DNA of 64,000 bases from Prevotella sp. AGR2160 (GTDB lineage Bacteria; Bacteroidota; Bacteroidia; Bacteroidales; Bacteroidaceae), in NCBI RefSeq assembly GCF_000424185.1, contig NZ_AUJK01000001.1, forward strand, positions 248,001 to 312,000, given 5' to 3'. A program made the position numbers and the translations under genes. Under the pieces are notes generated by a model. It saw only the letters and a program-made list of their open reading frames with translations. It ran no database searches and was not told the DNA's origin. Shown in pieces: positions 8,126-18,397 of the stretch; the stretch's first letter is position 1; each line of letters begins with the position of its first letter.

Positions 8126-10243
8126 TTATAGGCGCATCGTCAGGGAGATACGGTGGCGGCGGTTGTCGACGTCGAGGACACGGACGCGGACATGCTCGTG
8201 GAGATGGACCACCTCGGTGGGGTCCTTCACATAGTGGTCGGCGAGCTGACTGATATGTACCAGTCCGTCCTGATGAACACCGATGTCGACGAAAGCACCG
8301 AAGTTGGTGATGTTCGTGATAATACCCGGGAGCTCCATACCAGGCTTCAGGTCATCGGGGGTCTTGACATTCGGATCGAAGGCGAACTCTTCGATCTGTT
8401 CTCGTGGGTCACGGCCCGGCTTCTCCAGTTCTTTCAGGATATCACAGAGTGTCGGCATACCGACATCTTTAGTAACGTATTTCTCCAACCGGATCTTCTT
8501 GCGCTTCTCGGGATCATGGATGAGATCGGCAACCTTACAGCCACAATCCTTAGCCATCTGCTCTACGATCTTGTAACTCTCGGGATGTACGGCACTGTTG
8601 TCGAGGGGATTCTTCGCCCCCGGGATACGGAGGAAGCCGGCACACTGTTCAAAGGCGGCAGGCCCGAGGCGCGGCACCTTTTTCAGTTGCGCACGGGAGG
8701 CGAAGGGGCCGTTCTCCCGTCGGTAGTCAACGATATTCTGTGCCAGCGAAGGACCGAGTCCACTGACATACGTCAGCAGATGTTTGCTGGCAGTGTTGAC
8801 ATTCACGCCGACACGGTTGACACAGAGTTCCACGGTGGTGTCGAGGCTGTGCTTGAGGTCAACTTGGTCGACATCATGCTGATACTGTCCCACTCCGATG
8901 CTCTTCGGGTCAATCTTTACGAGTTCAGCGAGGGGATCCATCAGTCGGCGTGCGATACTCACGGCACCACGCACGGTGACATCTTCATCGGGGAACTCCT
9001 CACGGGCGGTCTCTGAGGCGGAATAGACGGAGGCGCCATCCTCGGAGACAACGAAGATCTGTACGGGATGGTTGAACTGCAGTCCATGGATGAAATCGGA
9101 TGATTCTCGGGAATAGGTACCATTGCCGATGGCGATAGCCTCGAGACGGTAGTCGTTGACGAGCCGCTGCAACTGTGCCGCCGCCGTCTGTGGCTGACGG
9201 GCAATCTGTGCCACCTCATGATGCAGCAGGTTACCCTGGGCGTCGAGGCAGACGATCTTACAACCTGTTCGGATGCCGGGGTCGACACCGAGCACACGCT
9301 TCTGTCCCAGTGGGGCGGCGAGGAGAAGCTGACGGAGGTTCTCGGCGAAGACGGTGATGGCTTCCTCGTCGGCTTTCTCCTTACTCAGCGAGGAGAACTC
9401 CGTCTCCATGGACGGTTTGATGAGTCGTTTGAATCCGTCATCAACAGCCTCGCTGACGAGGTGCTGACAGGGGCCGTTGCCATGGACAAACTGGCGGTGA
9501 AGCCGATCACTGCAGTCCTCATCATCAGCAGAGATGGAGACACGCAGAATACCCTCTTTTTCTCCGCGCCGCATGGCGAGGAGACGGTGGGAGGAACAGC
9601 GTTTCAGCGGTTCTGACCAGTCGAAATAGTCACTGTATTTCTGGGCCTCGTCCGTGTCCTTCTTCTTGGCAACGACCTTTGAGGAGATCATAGCCTCACG
9701 GCGGTAGACGGCACGGACACTCTTACGGGCCTGCTCATCCTCACTGACCATCTCAGCGATAATATCTTTTGCGCCCTGGAGGGCCTGAGCGGCATCGGCG
9801 ACATCGCCTTTGACATAGCGTGCGGCGACAGTCTCGGGATCCCGCTCCCGTTGTAATAATAATACGGTGGCGAGGGGCTCGAGACCTTGTTCGCGCGCAA
9901 TCTGTGCCTTCGTGCGCCGTTTGGGCTTATAGGGGAGGTACAGGTCTTCGAGGCTGTTGGCATCCCAACAGTCGTCGACGCGTTTCTTCAGCTCCGGCGT
10001 GAGTTTTCCCTGAGCGGAGATGGTGTTGAGGACCGTCTCCTTACGTTTCTGCAGTTCCTTGAGTTTGGAATAGAGGTCAGCGATATGCGCGATCTGGACC
10101 TCGTCGAGACCTCCCGTCCGTTCCTTGCGGTAACGGGCAATAAAAGGGATGGTACAGCCTTCGTCCAACAGAGCCAGCGTGGCATCAATGCGACTATCCT
10201 GGAGGGACAAGGACTGAGAGATGATATGGGACAATATATTCAT
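8126..10243 (-). CDS. tex: Tex-family RNA-binding transcription accessory protein
   Basis: A 705-residue cytoplasmic nucleic-acid-binding protein. Order of domains: Tex N-terminal helical region with DEGCTIPFIARYRKERTGGLDE near 28-50, YqgF/RNase H-like core with LGVDPGIRTGCKIVCLD near 315-335, helix-hairpin-helix repeats with NVNTASKHLLTYVSGLG near 490-510, and a C-terminal S1 domain (about 625-700, GIITNITNFGAFVDIGVHQDGLVHIS). Length is normal. TAAGTTTG lies only 2 nt before the start codon on the minus strand and may be chance or part of a very short leader. Exact role in transcription is not settled for the family. Confidence 0.95.
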   Translation of the reverse strand: MNILSHIISQSLSLQDSRIDATLALLDEGCTIPFIARYRKERTGGLDEVQIAHIADLYSKLKELQKRKETVLNTISAQGKLTPELKKRVDDCWDANSLEDLYLPYKPKRRTKAQIAREQGLEPLATVLLLQRERDPETVAARYVKGDVADAAQALQGAKDIIAEMVSEDEQARKSVRAVYRREAMISSKVVAKKKDTDEAQKYSDYFDWSEPLKRCSSHRLLAMRRGEKEGILRVSISADDEDCSDRLHRQFVHGNGPCQHLVSEAVDDGFKRLIKPSMETEFSSLSKEKADEEAITVFAENLRQLLLAAPLGQKRVLGVDPGIRTGCKIVCLDAQGNLLHHEVAQIARQPQTAAAQLQRLVNDYRLEAIAIGNGTYSRESSDFIHGLQFNHPVQIFVVSEDGASVYSASETAREEFPDEDVTVRGAVSIARRLMDPLAELVKIDPKSIGVGQYQHDVDQVDLKHSLDTTVELCVNRVGVNVNTASKHLLTYVSGLGPSLAQNIVDYRRENGPFASRAQLKKVPRLGPAAFEQCAGFLRIPGAKNPLDNSAVHPESYKIVEQMAKDCGCKVADLIHDPEKRKKIRLEKYVTKDVGMPTLCDILKELEKPGRDPREQIEEFAFDPNVKTPDDLKPGMELPGIITNITNFGAFVDIGVHQDGLVHISQLADHYVKDPTEVVHLHEHVRVRVLDVDNRRHRISLTMRL

Positions 10244-10279
10244 GACAAACTTATGTTAGATGAAACATATATTCTTATT

Positions 10280-10421
10280 AAAGACATAATAACAGATGGG
10301 ACATATTTTCAAAGACATAATAACAGAAGAAACACATTGTATACAGTATATGTAAAATCTGTTATTCTGTCTTTTATCATTTTGCGCAGTATATATGTAA
10401 AATCTGTTACTCTGTCTTTTA
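10280..10421 (+). repeat. Palindromic repeat family E, compound copy
   Basis: One and a half or more nested copies: left arms AAAGACATAATAACAG at about 10280 and 10311, a right arm TGTAAAATCTGTTATTCTGT ending near 10374, and an extra right arm TGTAAAATCTGTTACTCTGT ending near 10418. It fills the tex-HAD spacer and reaches the 3' end of the HAD gene. Single copies are at 15378, 21013 and 44261. Confidence 0.8.
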
Positions 10422-11096
10422 TCTTTCTGTCTTTCTATCCCGTAGTGTGTTGTAGAAATCTCGGATGGTGGGGAAGAGTTTGTTCGGATGTTCGGCGAGG
10501 AGGGTAGCGTCGGGGAGGGGGCCGCTGTTGATGGCGACGGTATAGATGCCGGCGGCGACACCGGAGCGGATGCCCAAGGGGGCATTCTCCACGACGACAG
10601 CATCGGAGGGCTTGAGGTTACCGGCTTTCCGGAGACCGGCGAGGTAAGGATCGGGGTATGGTTTTCCACGGTCTACGTCATAGGCTGTCGTGATGTGGTC
10701 CTCGTCAAGGAAATCGCCGAAGTCATGGAGGAGGCGGCGAATCAAGGGGCGCTGTCCACTGCCCGTGACGACATTGACGGAGATATGATGATCGTTGAGC
10801 CACTGCATGAGGTCGAGGACACCATCGAAGATCGGGGCGTCACCCATCTCATGGAAGATGCGCGTCTTCTCGTCGTACATCTCCTGGGCCTGTTGTAAGG
10901 TGAGTTCCTCATGGAGCTGCTGACGGGCAAAGAGCCGGATGGTGTCGATGCCGCGGGCTCCTTCCGTGGCATAGGCGTCGGCAGCCGTCATATGGATGCC
11001 GAATTTCTTCATCGACTGTTGCCAGGCAATGGCATGGTGCGGCATGCTGTCGTACAGCACGCCGTCCATGTCAAAGAGAAATGCTTTTTTACTCAT
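10419..11096 (-). CDS. HAD-superfamily phosphatase, beta-phosphoglucomutase-like
   Basis: A 225-residue cytoplasmic HAD hydrolase. Motif I is [11 protein letters not shown] (D9, D11), motif II is VVTGSG near 104, and motif III/IV is [12 protein letters not shown]...[16 protein letters not shown] near 148-182. A helical cap inserted after motif I fits the phosphoglycolate phosphatase / beta-phosphoglucomutase group. It overlaps the end of pgi by 8 nt, so it is translationally coupled to pgi and may act on a sugar phosphate. The last few codons run into a family E repeat. Substrate not known. Confidence 0.85.
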   Translation of the reverse strand: MSKKAFLFDMDGVLYDSMPHHAIAWQQSMKKFGIHMTAADAYATEGARGIDTIRLFARQQLHEELTLQQAQEMYDEKTRIFHEMGDAPIFDGVLDLMQWLNDHHISVNVVTGSGQRPLIRRLLHDFGDFLDEDHITTAYDVDRGKPYPDPYLAGLRKAGNLKPSDAVVVENAPLGIRSGVAAGIYTVAINSGPLPDATLLAEHPNKLFPTIRDFYNTLRDRKTER

Positions 11097-12444
11097 TCTT
11101 CAGTCTTTCCTGGATCGCCTTGCTCTCAGCCTCGTAACCGGGCTTGTTGAGGAGGGCGAACATGTTCTTCTTGTAAGCCTCAACACCCGGCTGGTTGAAG
11201 GGGTTCACACCGAGGAGGAGCCCACTGATACCGCAGGCCTTCTCGAAGAAGTAGATGAGCTGGCCAATGTAGTATGCCTCGAGACGGGGAACAGAGATAC
11301 GGATGTTAGGTACGCCACCATCGACATGAGCCAGACGGGTACCGAGCTCAGCCATCTTGTTGACCTCGTCGACACGCTTACCCTCGAGGAAGTTCAGACC
11401 GTCGAGGTTCTCGTCGTCATGCGGGAAGAGAACCTTCTTCTCCGGCTCCTCAACGCTGATGACCGTCTCGAAGATGGAGCGCTCACCCTGCTGGATCCAC
11501 TGACCCATGGAGTGGAGGTCGGTCGTGAAGTCGCAGGCAGCGGGGAAGATACCCTTATTGTCCTTACCCTCACTCTCGCCGTAGAGCTGCTTCCACCACT
11601 CAGCGAAGAAGTGGAGCTTCGGCTGGAAGTTGGCAACGATCTCAATCTTCTTGCCGGCCTGGGCATAGAGACCATTACGAACGGCAGCATACTGTGCGGA
11701 GGGGTTCTCAGCGAAGGGAACATCGATGGCCGTAGCCTTCTCCATATCCTGTGCGCCCTTGACGAGCTCCTTGATGTCGTAACCGGCGACAGCGATCGGC
11801 AGCAGACCTACCGGCGTGAGGACGGAGAAACGACCACCGACATTGTCGGGGATGACGAAGGTCTTGTAACCCTCTTTCGTAGCAGCGGCGCGGGCGGCAC
11901 CCTTATGGGCGTCGGTGACGGCGACGATGACATCCTTAGCCTCTTCCTTGCCACGCTGAGCCTCGCACTGACGCTTCAGCAGACGGAAGGTGAGGGCGGT
12001 CTCCGTTGTCGTACCGGACTTGGAGATATTGATGACACCAAACTTCTTATCCTTCAGATAGTCGGTGAGCTCAGCGAGGTAGTCCTCACCGATGTTGTTA
12101 CCGGCGAAAAGGATCGTGGGGTTCTTCTTGTCGTTGACGAGCCATGCGAAGGAGTTGTTCAGGGCCTCGATGACGGCACGGGCGCCGAGATAGGAGCCAC
12201 CGATACCGGCGACGACGACAGCCTCGCACTTGGAGCGCAGCGTGTCTGCGACAGCCTGGATCTGTGCCAGGAAGTCATCAGTGATGGAAGACGGCAGGTG
12301 GAGCCATCCGAGGAAGTCGTTACCAGCGCAGGTGCCATCCTCGAGGGCTTTCTGTGCGTCTTTTACCTGGGCCTCATAGCCCTCAACCGTGCCCGGCTTG
12401 AGGAACTGGGCAGCCTTGGTGATGTCTAAAGTGATATTCTTCAT
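11089..12444 (-). CDS. pgi: Glucose-6-phosphate isomerase
   Basis: Interconverts glucose 6-phosphate and fructose 6-phosphate in glycolysis and gluconeogenesis. Of two possible starts, the ATG at 12444 ([14 protein letters not shown]) is preferred because it matches family N-termini and leaves a 26-nt gap to gpsA. That gives 451 residues, the length of the short bacterial PGI type. Visible blocks are [25 protein letters not shown] near 180 and the C-terminal [16 protein letters not shown]. Lies in a gpsA-pgi-HAD run on the minus strand with lysS upstream. Confidence 0.96.
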   Translation of the reverse strand: MKNITLDITKAAQFLKPGTVEGYEAQVKDAQKALEDGTCAGNDFLGWLHLPSSITDDFLAQIQAVADTLRSKCEAVVVAGIGGSYLGARAVIEALNNSFAWLVNDKKNPTILFAGNNIGEDYLAELTDYLKDKKFGVINISKSGTTTETALTFRLLKRQCEAQRGKEEAKDVIVAVTDAHKGAARAAATKEGYKTFVIPDNVGGRFSVLTPVGLLPIAVAGYDIKELVKGAQDMEKATAIDVPFAENPSAQYAAVRNGLYAQAGKKIEIVANFQPKLHFFAEWWKQLYGESEGKDNKGIFPAACDFTTDLHSMGQWIQQGERSIFETVISVEEPEKKVLFPHDDENLDGLNFLEGKRVDEVNKMAELGTRLAHVDGGVPNIRISVPRLEAYYIGQLIYFFEKACGISGLLLGVNPFNQPGVEAYKKNMFALLNKPGYEAESKAIQERLKNE

Positions 12445-12470
12445 AACTTTATTTGTGAAACATTCAGAAA

Positions 12471-13523
12471 TCAATTTAATTGTGTAGTGAGCCCGGCGAT
12501 ATCCTGTCGTGCGTTGCCCCCCTCATATAATATATGGTGTACAGTACGTAGGATGGGCATGTCGACATGGACCTGTGCGTTGAGCTCTGTCATGCATTTT
12601 GTGCCGTAATAGCCTTCGGCCACCATCTTCATCTCTACCTGTGCGCTCTTGATGGAATACCCCTTGCCGATCATCATACCGAAGGTACGGTTTCGGGAGA
12701 AGTTGGAATATCCCGTGACAAGGAGGTCACCGAGGTACACGCTGTCGCAGATGTTCCGGTGGACAGGGTTAACGGCGGAGAGGAAACGGTCCATCTCACG
12801 GATGGCATTCGTCAGCAGCACGGCCTGAAAGTTGTCGCCATAGCCGAGACTACTGGTGATACCGGCGCAGATGGCATAGACATTCTTCAGCACGGCGGCA
12901 TATTCGATGCCGACGACATCGGGGGATGTCTCCGTATGGATGTAGTTGCATTCGAGGACCTGTTCGGCAAACTCCCGGGCTACCTTTTCCTCGCTGCAGG
13001 CGACGGTGAGGTAGGTCAGCCGTTCCAGCGCCACCTCCTCAGCATGTGATGGGCCGCCGATGCACAGCAGCTGGCGGTAGGGCACGTGGTAGCGGTTGTG
13101 GAAATATTCCGAACAGACGACATCCTCCTCGGGCACGATACCCTTGATGGCCGTGACGATGATCTTCTGGCTGAGGTCCGTCGTGAGCTTCCTCAGATGA
13201 TCCTTGAGATAAGGAGAAGGGGTGACGAAGATCAGCGTGTCGTAACGGCGTACGATGGCGTTGATGTCGGAGGAAAAGTCGATCTCATCAGTGTCGAAAT
13301 GCAGTCCCGTGAGATAGGCGGGGTTATGGCCGAGCTTAAGGAAGTCGGCGATGCGGTCGTCGCGCCGCATATACCATCCGATGTGATGGGTGTGATCCAC
13401 CACAATCTTGGCGATGGCGGTAGCCCATGAGCCGCCCCCGATGATGGCGACACGGCCGAAATCGGGGACATAGCCTCTCTTGGCGAGGCCGAGGGCTTGT
13501 TTGATCTTATGAATCAGGCGCAT
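12471..13523 (-). CDS. gpsA: NAD(P)-dependent glycerol-3-phosphate dehydrogenase
   Basis: Reduces dihydroxyacetone phosphate to sn-glycerol 3-phosphate for phospholipid synthesis. It has 350 residues, with a short N-terminal extension before the Rossmann motif [15 protein letters not shown] near 25-40. Other blocks are [32 protein letters not shown] and [18 protein letters not shown] near 205, which contains the catalytic Lys. It lies 15 nt after lysS and is followed closely by pgi, so lysS-gpsA-pgi-HAD form a likely operon. Confidence 0.95.
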   Translation of the reverse strand: MRLIHKIKQALGLAKRGYVPDFGRVAIIGGGSWATAIAKIVVDHTHHIGWYMRRDDRIADFLKLGHNPAYLTGLHFDTDEIDFSSDINAIVRRYDTLIFVTPSPYLKDHLRKLTTDLSQKIIVTAIKGIVPEEDVVCSEYFHNRYHVPYRQLLCIGGPSHAEEVALERLTYLTVACSEEKVAREFAEQVLECNYIHTETSPDVVGIEYAAVLKNVYAICAGITSSLGYGDNFQAVLLTNAIREMDRFLSAVNPVHRNICDSVYLGDLLVTGYSNFSRNRTFGMMIGKGYSIKSAQVEMKMVAEGYYGTKCMTELNAQVHVDMPILRTVHHILYEGGNARQDIAGLTTQLN

Positions 13524-13538
13524 GGACAGTCGTAGAAT

Positions 13539-15278
13539 TTATTCGGCAGCACTGTTGCCTGCGGCATCAATCCATTTCTGGATGTCGTCGACAGACGGTT
13601 TCTCGTAGCCGAGTTTATATTTCTTGTTGATCTCACCGATCTTCTGCTGCAGACCCTGGGCTTTCTCACCCTTGATATCCGTGATGAGGTTGAAGCCGGC
13701 CTTGCGAAGCACGTAGACCCAGTCTTCGGGGACACCGATGGCGGCCCACTCCTTGATGGAGCTCTGCGGGATCTTAGCCTCAGGCTTCATCTGCGGGAAG
13801 AGCATGATCTCCTGGATATTCTCCTTACCGATCATGAGCATGCACAGACGGTCGATTCCGATACCGATACCACTCGTCGGCGGCATACCATACTGCAAGG
13901 CGCGGAGGAAGTCATGGTCGATGATCATGGCCTCATCATCACCCTTGTCGGCGAGGCGCATCTGCTCCTTGAAGCGCTCCTCCTGGTCGATGGGGTCATT
14001 GAGCTCAGAGTAGGCGTTGGCGAGTTCCTTGCCGTTGACCATCAGTTCGAAGCGCTCGGTCAGTCCGGGCTTGCTGCGGTGCATCTTCGTCAGCGGACTC
14101 ATCTCCACGGGATAGTCGATGACGAAGGTCGGCTGGATGAAGGTTCCCTCACAGAACTCGCCAAAGAGCTCGTCGATGAGCTTACCCTTACCCATCGTCT
14201 CGTCAACCTCCATACCCTTGCTGAGGCAGAACTGGCGGATCTCGTCCTCACTCTTGCCGTTGCAGTCGAAGCCGGTCTTCTCCTTGATGGCATCGAGGAT
14301 AGGGATACGGCGGAACGGGGCCTTGAAGGAGATCATGTGATCACCGTTCTTCACCTCCGTAGAGCCGTTGACGGCAACACAGATTGTCTCCAGGAGTTTC
14401 TCCGTGAAGCTCATCATCCAGTTGTAATCCTTATACTGAACATAGAGTTCCATACAGGTGAACTCAGGATTGTGGTATTTGTCCATACCCTCGTTGCGGA
14501 AGTTCTTGCCGATCTCGTAGACACCCTCAAAGCCACCAACGATGAGTCGCTTGAGGTAGAGCTCTGTAGCGATACGCATGTACATATCGATGTTCAGGGC
14601 ATTGAAATGGGTGATGAACGGACGGGCGCTGGCACCACCGGGGATAGACTGCAGAATCGGCGTCTCCACCTCCGTATATCCGGCCTTGTCGAAGAAGTCA
14701 CGCATCGTACGCAGCACGGTGGCACGCTTGAGGAACGTGTCCTTGACGCCATCGTTGACGATGAGGTCGACATAACGCTGACGGGCGCGCAGCTCGGGAT
14801 CGTCGAACTTATCATAGGCCACGCCATCCTTGTATTTCACGATGGGCAGCGGTTTGAGGCTCTTGCTGAGGAGTTTCAGGCTCTGGGCATGGACACTCAC
14901 CTCTCCGGTCTGTGTCTTAAAAACGAAGCCTTTGATGCCGATAAAGTCACCGATGTCAAGGAGTTTCTTGAAGACCTTATTATAGAGGTCCTTGTTCTCG
15001 TCGGGACAGATATCATCACGGGTGACATAGACCTGAATACGGCCCTTGGAGTCCTGGAGCTCAACGAAGCTGGCCTTACCCATGACACGACGTGTCATCA
15101 TACGGCCGGCGATGACGACTTCGCGTTTCTCGCCCTCTTTGTATTCTGCCTTGATATCCGTACTGAAGGCATTGGTGGGAAACTCGGCTGCTGGATAGGG
15201 GTCGATACCCATGTTGCGCAGCTCCTGAAGACTCTGGCGGCGACCAATCTCTTGTTCGCTTAACTCTAAAATGTTCAT
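13539..15278 (-). CDS. lysS: Lysyl-tRNA synthetase, class II
   Basis: Charges tRNA-Lys. The OB-fold anticodon domain is at about 50-160 (REVVIAGRMMTRRVMGKASFVELQD). Class II core motifs follow: motif 2 near 255-285 (IGKNFRNEGMDKYHNPEFTCMELY) and motif 3 near 470-485 (GIGIGIDRLCMLM). The 579 residues exceed the usual roughly 500 because of a C-terminal extension of about 70 residues that looks like a helix-hairpin-helix element, a feature I associate with Bacteroidota LysS. The promoter is the TAACTTTG on the minus strand at 15310-15317. Confidence 0.97.
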   Translation of the reverse strand: MNILELSEQEIGRRQSLQELRNMGIDPYPAAEFPTNAFSTDIKAEYKEGEKREVVIAGRMMTRRVMGKASFVELQDSKGRIQVYVTRDDICPDENKDLYNKVFKKLLDIGDFIGIKGFVFKTQTGEVSVHAQSLKLLSKSLKPLPIVKYKDGVAYDKFDDPELRARQRYVDLIVNDGVKDTFLKRATVLRTMRDFFDKAGYTEVETPILQSIPGGASARPFITHFNALNIDMYMRIATELYLKRLIVGGFEGVYEIGKNFRNEGMDKYHNPEFTCMELYVQYKDYNWMMSFTEKLLETICVAVNGSTEVKNGDHMISFKAPFRRIPILDAIKEKTGFDCNGKSEDEIRQFCLSKGMEVDETMGKGKLIDELFGEFCEGTFIQPTFVIDYPVEMSPLTKMHRSKPGLTERFELMVNGKELANAYSELNDPIDQEERFKEQMRLADKGDDEAMIIDHDFLRALQYGMPPTSGIGIGIDRLCMLMIGKENIQEIMLFPQMKPEAKIPQSSIKEWAAIGVPEDWVYVLRKAGFNLITDIKGEKAQGLQQKIGEINKKYKLGYEKPSVDDIQKWIDAAGNSAAE

Positions 15279-15309
15279 AAATCTAATTTTCGAAAATTCT
15301 TTTATGCTG

Positions 15310-15317
15310 CAAAGTTA
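15310..15317 (-). promoter_or_regulatory. -7 element of lysS
   Basis: TAACTTTG on the minus strand, 31 nt before the lysS start codon. Confidence 0.6.
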
Positions 15318-15377
15318 CAAAATTATTCCGAACTCCGAACATAAAATACAGATTTTTACTCGAACAGACGGGATGAT

Positions 15378-15441
15378 AAAAGACAGAGTAACAGATTTTA
15401 CATACACTGCACTGTATATGTGAAATCTGTTATTATGTCTT
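15378..15441 (+). repeat. Palindromic repeat family E, copy 2
   Basis: Left arm AAAGACAGAGTAACAGATTT and right arm GAAATCTGTTATTATGTCTT around a short TACACTGCACTGTA centre, giving a hairpin of about 64 bp. Confidence 0.8.
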
Positions 15442-15453
15442 CTTAATGAATAA

Positions 15454-15478
15454 GGAACATGATGAATCATGTCCCTAC
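15454..15478 (+). repeat. Palindromic repeat family B, copy 3
   Basis: GGAACATGATGAATCATGTC followed by CCTAC, the consensus form of the family. Confidence 0.8.
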
Positions 15479-15567
15479 AGTGTTATATATTCTTAAATTT
15501 CCTGGAGATGATGTGTCGGATAACGTATAAAGATGTAGTTTTGTAGTAAAATTGATTCAAAAAAGCT

Positions 15568-16698
15568 ATGAACAAGAAGTTATTGAGTTGTATGGGAGCC
15601 TGGGCGCTCACCACTACTGTTTTCGCCGGTACGCCACAGCGTTTTGTCGTCAAGGGCCAGTTGGCTAACATCGGCGACACACTGATCGTCCTGCGGTCGG
15701 CACAGCCGAAACTGTTGCGTGATACGATTCTCGTGAAGAAAGGGAAGTTTGAGTATACCGCCAATATCGACAAGCCGAAGAGCGTGTATTTCTTTACCCC
15801 AGCCACAATGCGCCATCAGGATCACAAGCGGTTCACCATCGTTGCTGTTCCCGGTGAGGAGGCGCAGCTGAAGGGCGATATCAACATGCGTTATGACATC
15901 ACGGGCAGTAAGTTCTATCAGCAGTATCACCAGGCCGACCTGATGATGGAGGCGGGGCAGCAGAAGATCAATGCCCTCGAGAAAGCCTGTGATGACCGTC
16001 TGTCGAAAGGCGAGAGTCGTGATGCCGTAGCCAAGGACTATGACGCGCAGATGCCGGCTCTGGAGAAAGAATACCACGAGACGGTGTTGAACTATATCAA
16101 GGCTCACCCTTCGGAGGAGGCCTCTGCCGCCATCATCCCCGAACTAGAGGATCTTGATCTGATGAAAGCGGGTGTCGCCGCCCTCGATTCCTCTGTCCGT
16201 GACGGTAGGATGAAATGTTATTATCAGCGGTTCCTCGACCAGGCACAGAAAGAGAAAGAGGAAGAGGTCCGCGCTGAGAAGATCCAGGCCAGTGGGGTTG
16301 AGGCTAAGGACTTCACGCTGAAGGACATCGACGGCAAACCCTTCACGCTGAGCAGTCTCCGTGGCAAATATGTCGTCATTGATTTCTGGGGCTCCTGGTG
16401 CTATTGGTGTATCAAGGGTATGCCGGAGATGAGAAAATACTATGCTAAGTACAAGGACAAGCTGGAAATCGTCGGTGTCGACTGCCAGGACACGCCGGAG
16501 AAATGGCGTGCTGCCGTGAAGAAGAACGGGATGACATGGAAGCAGGTGTATTGTGACAAGGACAGCCATTTGCTGGAGGACTATGCCATCAGTGGCTTCC
16601 CCACGAAGATCCTCGTCGATCCCCAGGGCAAGATCGTCAAGACGGTCGTCGGTGAGGATCCCGCCTTCTATGAGTTGCTGGATAAGACACTGGAATAA
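15568..16698 (+). CDS. TlpA-like thioredoxin-fold protein with DUF4369 domain
   Basis: A 376-residue exported thiol-disulfide protein. A signal peptide covers about residues 1-20 (KKLLSCMGAWALTTTVFA). A DUF4369-type beta domain lies at about 24-125, a helical linker at about 130-240 and a TlpA/AhpC-fold thioredoxin domain at about 248-376. The redox motif is WGSWCYWCIKG (C-Y-W-C), followed by the cis-Pro region GFPTKILVDPQG. It is probably periplasmic and reduces or isomerises cysteine pairs, perhaps in cytochrome or envelope protein maturation. It stands alone, ended by a palindromic terminator. Partner proteins unknown. Confidence 0.88.
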   Translation: MNKKLLSCMGAWALTTTVFAGTPQRFVVKGQLANIGDTLIVLRSAQPKLLRDTILVKKGKFEYTANIDKPKSVYFFTPATMRHQDHKRFTIVAVPGEEAQLKGDINMRYDITGSKFYQQYHQADLMMEAGQQKINALEKACDDRLSKGESRDAVAKDYDAQMPALEKEYHETVLNYIKAHPSEEASAAIIPELEDLDLMKAGVAALDSSVRDGRMKCYYQRFLDQAQKEKEEEVRAEKIQASGVEAKDFTLKDIDGKPFTLSSLRGKYVVIDFWGSWCYWCIKGMPEMRKYYAKYKDKLEIVGVDCQDTPEKWRAAVKKNGMTWKQVYCDKDSHLLEDYAISGFPTKILVDPQGKIVKTVVGEDPAFYELLDKTLE

Positions 16699-16714
16699 TA
16701 AAGCCTTCCACGTC

Positions 16715-16749
16715 GTAGGGACATGATTCATCATGTCCCTACTTTTTTT
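16715..16749 (+). terminator. Family B palindrome acting as terminator
   Basis: GTAGGGACATGA, TTCA, TCATGTCCCTAC gives a 12-bp stem with a 4-nt loop followed by a T-run. This is the longest palindromic form of family B (copy 4) and looks like the terminator of the preceding gene. Confidence 0.75.
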
Positions 16750-16782
16750 CTTGTTTTTTTTCCTTATCTCATCCTTTTTTCT

Positions 16783-16790
16783 TATTTTTG
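16783..16790 (+). promoter_or_regulatory. -7 element of the menaquinone operon
   Basis: TATTTTTG, 22 nt before the ATG of the hotdog thioesterase. No clear -33 at the proper distance. Confidence 0.5.
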
Positions 16791-16812
16791 CAAGTAAGAA
16801 AAAATAACGCTT

Positions 16813-17268
16813 ATGAATATCGATCATTTGAAAGAAGTGTTGGAGAATGAGGACGGCCTCTCCAGAACATTGGGGATGACCTTTATTTCCACGCCCGAGG
16901 AAAATACGCTGAAGGCGACGATGCCCGTCGATGACCGTACGAAGCAAGTCTTCGGCTTCCTCAGTGGCGGTGCCTCCCTGGCTCTAGCGGAGAACCTTGC
17001 TGGTGTGGGCTCCGTAGCCCTCTGTCCCGGTAAGATCTGTGTGGGAATCAGTGTCAGCGGCAATCATATCAAGGCCATGCCTTACGGCGGAACGGTGACA
17101 GCCTACGGTACGCTGCGCCATAAGGGCCGTACCCTTCACCAGTGGCAGGTGGATCTTTACAATGATGGCCATGACCTGATATCCACGGTGATGGTGACAA
17201 ATTATGTCGTACGTGGAGAAACACCAAAGAAAGAGAATCCGAAGAAAGCGCAGAAAGGCAATGAGTAA
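16813..17268 (+). CDS. Hotdog-fold acyl-CoA thioesterase, probable DHNA-CoA thioesterase
   Basis: A 151-residue PaaI/YbgC-type hotdog protein. The catalytic region VFGFLSGGASLALAENLAGVGS (about 46-67) and the CoA-binding strand VSGNHIKAMPYGGTVTAYG (about 82-100) are visible. As the first gene of a menF-menD-menB operon it is best explained as MenI, which hydrolyses 1,4-dihydroxy-2-naphthoyl-CoA to release DHNA. It overlaps menF by 8 nt (ATGAGTAA). The last 20 residues are a highly basic tail beyond the core fold. The MenI role is inferred from context. Confidence 0.85.
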   Translation: MNIDHLKEVLENEDGLSRTLGMTFISTPEENTLKATMPVDDRTKQVFGFLSGGASLALAENLAGVGSVALCPGKICVGISVSGNHIKAMPYGGTVTAYGTLRHKGRTLHQWQVDLYNDGHDLISTVMVTNYVVRGETPKKENPKKAQKGNE

Positions 17269-18397
17269 CTTTGTTCTCTACCGTCTGCCCCATAGTGATC
17301 GCTATGTCCGTCTTGTGCAGCATAGCGGTCATCCGGAAATGGTCACGGGAGTCGCCGACCTCAGTGGAAAGAGTGGGTTCGTCTTTGCTCCCTTCGTGGA
17401 GAACAAGGAATGTCCGCTTCTGCTCCTTCACCCCGACGAGCGGGAGGAGGAGAGGTTGACCGACAGTCCCGCCATTGCTGTCGATCCCTGTCAGGCCATC
17501 CAAAAGGGACAGCCCCTACGGAACGAACACAAGGCGGCGCCGTTGCAGGCCTCAGAAACGGAATATGGCGATTATGCCATCGACTATGCCAATTTCCATG
17601 CCCATCTCGAGGACGGAGAGTTTCAGAAGATCGTCCTCGCCCGTCGCAGCCGTGTAGCCCTTGCCCCCGGCACCGATGCCGAGGCGCTGTTCTTCCGAGC
17701 CTGCCGGCTCTATCCCCGCCTCTTCATCGCCCTCGTGGAGATGGAGGATGCCGGCACATGGCTCATGGCCACGCCGGAGGTGCTGTTGGAAGGTGACGGA
17801 ATGGAATGGCACACGATGGCCCTGGCCGGAACGATGCGCCTCGAGGGAGAAGCGCTGAAGACGGAAGGGGAGTTCACCACGTGGTCGGCGAAGAATATCC
17901 AGGAACAGCGGTATGTGGCGACATATATCACGCAGTGCCTCGAACAGTTCACGGATACGTTCCGTGAGGAGGGACCGCGGACGATGCGTGCCGCCGATCT
18001 CGTCCATCTGCGCAGTGATTTCTTCTTCACCCTCTCCGACGACCGTTATCTCGGTGATGTCCTCAACCGCCTCCATCCCACGCCCGCCGTCTGTGGTCTG
18101 CCGAAGGCGGCGACGCAGGCCTTCATCCTGGCCAACGAGCATGCGCCGCGGCGTTACTACAGTGGCTTCCTCGGTCCCCTCAATCCCCATGAGGAGACCC
18201 ATCTCTTTGTCTCCCTGCGTTGTATGGAGCTCCATCAGGATCATGCCGACCTCTATGCCGGTGGTGGCCTGATCACCGACAGCCGTCTGGCCAGTGAGTG
18301 GCAGGAGACGGAGAACAAGCTCGGAACCATGAGGAGGGTTTTGGTCCCTTTGCAGGGGCCGTCCCTTGTGGCGGCCCGTCGGCGGAACGCCGAATGA
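17261..18397 (+). CDS. menF: Isochorismate synthase
   Basis: Converts chorismate to isochorismate, the first step to menaquinone. The start is taken at 17261 (MSNFVLYRLPHSDRY), which overlaps the previous stop, rather than at 17204, where codons would lie inside the upstream gene. The protein has 378 residues and a chorismate-binding domain: FQKIVLARRSRV near 126, LAGTMRLEGEAL near 190, HPTPAVCGLPKAA near 275 and YAGGGLITDSRLASEWQETENKLGTM near 335-360. The final 15 or so residues (PLQGPSLVAARRRNAE) are encoded by a family D palindromic repeat, so the native C-terminus has been replaced or extended. Confidence 0.93.
   Translation: MSNFVLYRLPHSDRYVRLVQHSGHPEMVTGVADLSGKSGFVFAPFVENKECPLLLLHPDEREEERLTDSPAIAVDPCQAIQKGQPLRNEHKAAPLQASETEYGDYAIDYANFHAHLEDGEFQKIVLARRSRVALAPGTDAEALFFRACRLYPRLFIALVEMEDAGTWLMATPEVLLEGDGMEWHTMALAGTMRLEGEALKTEGEFTTWSAKNIQEQRYVATYITQCLEQFTDTFREEGPRTMRAADLVHLRSDFFFTLSDDRYLGDVLNRLHPTPAVCGLPKAATQAFILANEHAPRRYYSGFLGPLNPHEETHLFVSLRCMELHQDHADLYAGGGLITDSRLASEWQETENKLGTMRRVLVPLQGPSLVAARRRNAE

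Noticed and set aside
10280..10421. CRISPR-like array from repeated arms
   Set aside because: Arms are palindromic halves in opposite orientations without unique spacers of regular length, and no cas genes are present.
13914..15263. 449-codon open frame antisense to lysS
   Set aside because: It mirrors lysS codons, has no promoter and no recognisable fold.
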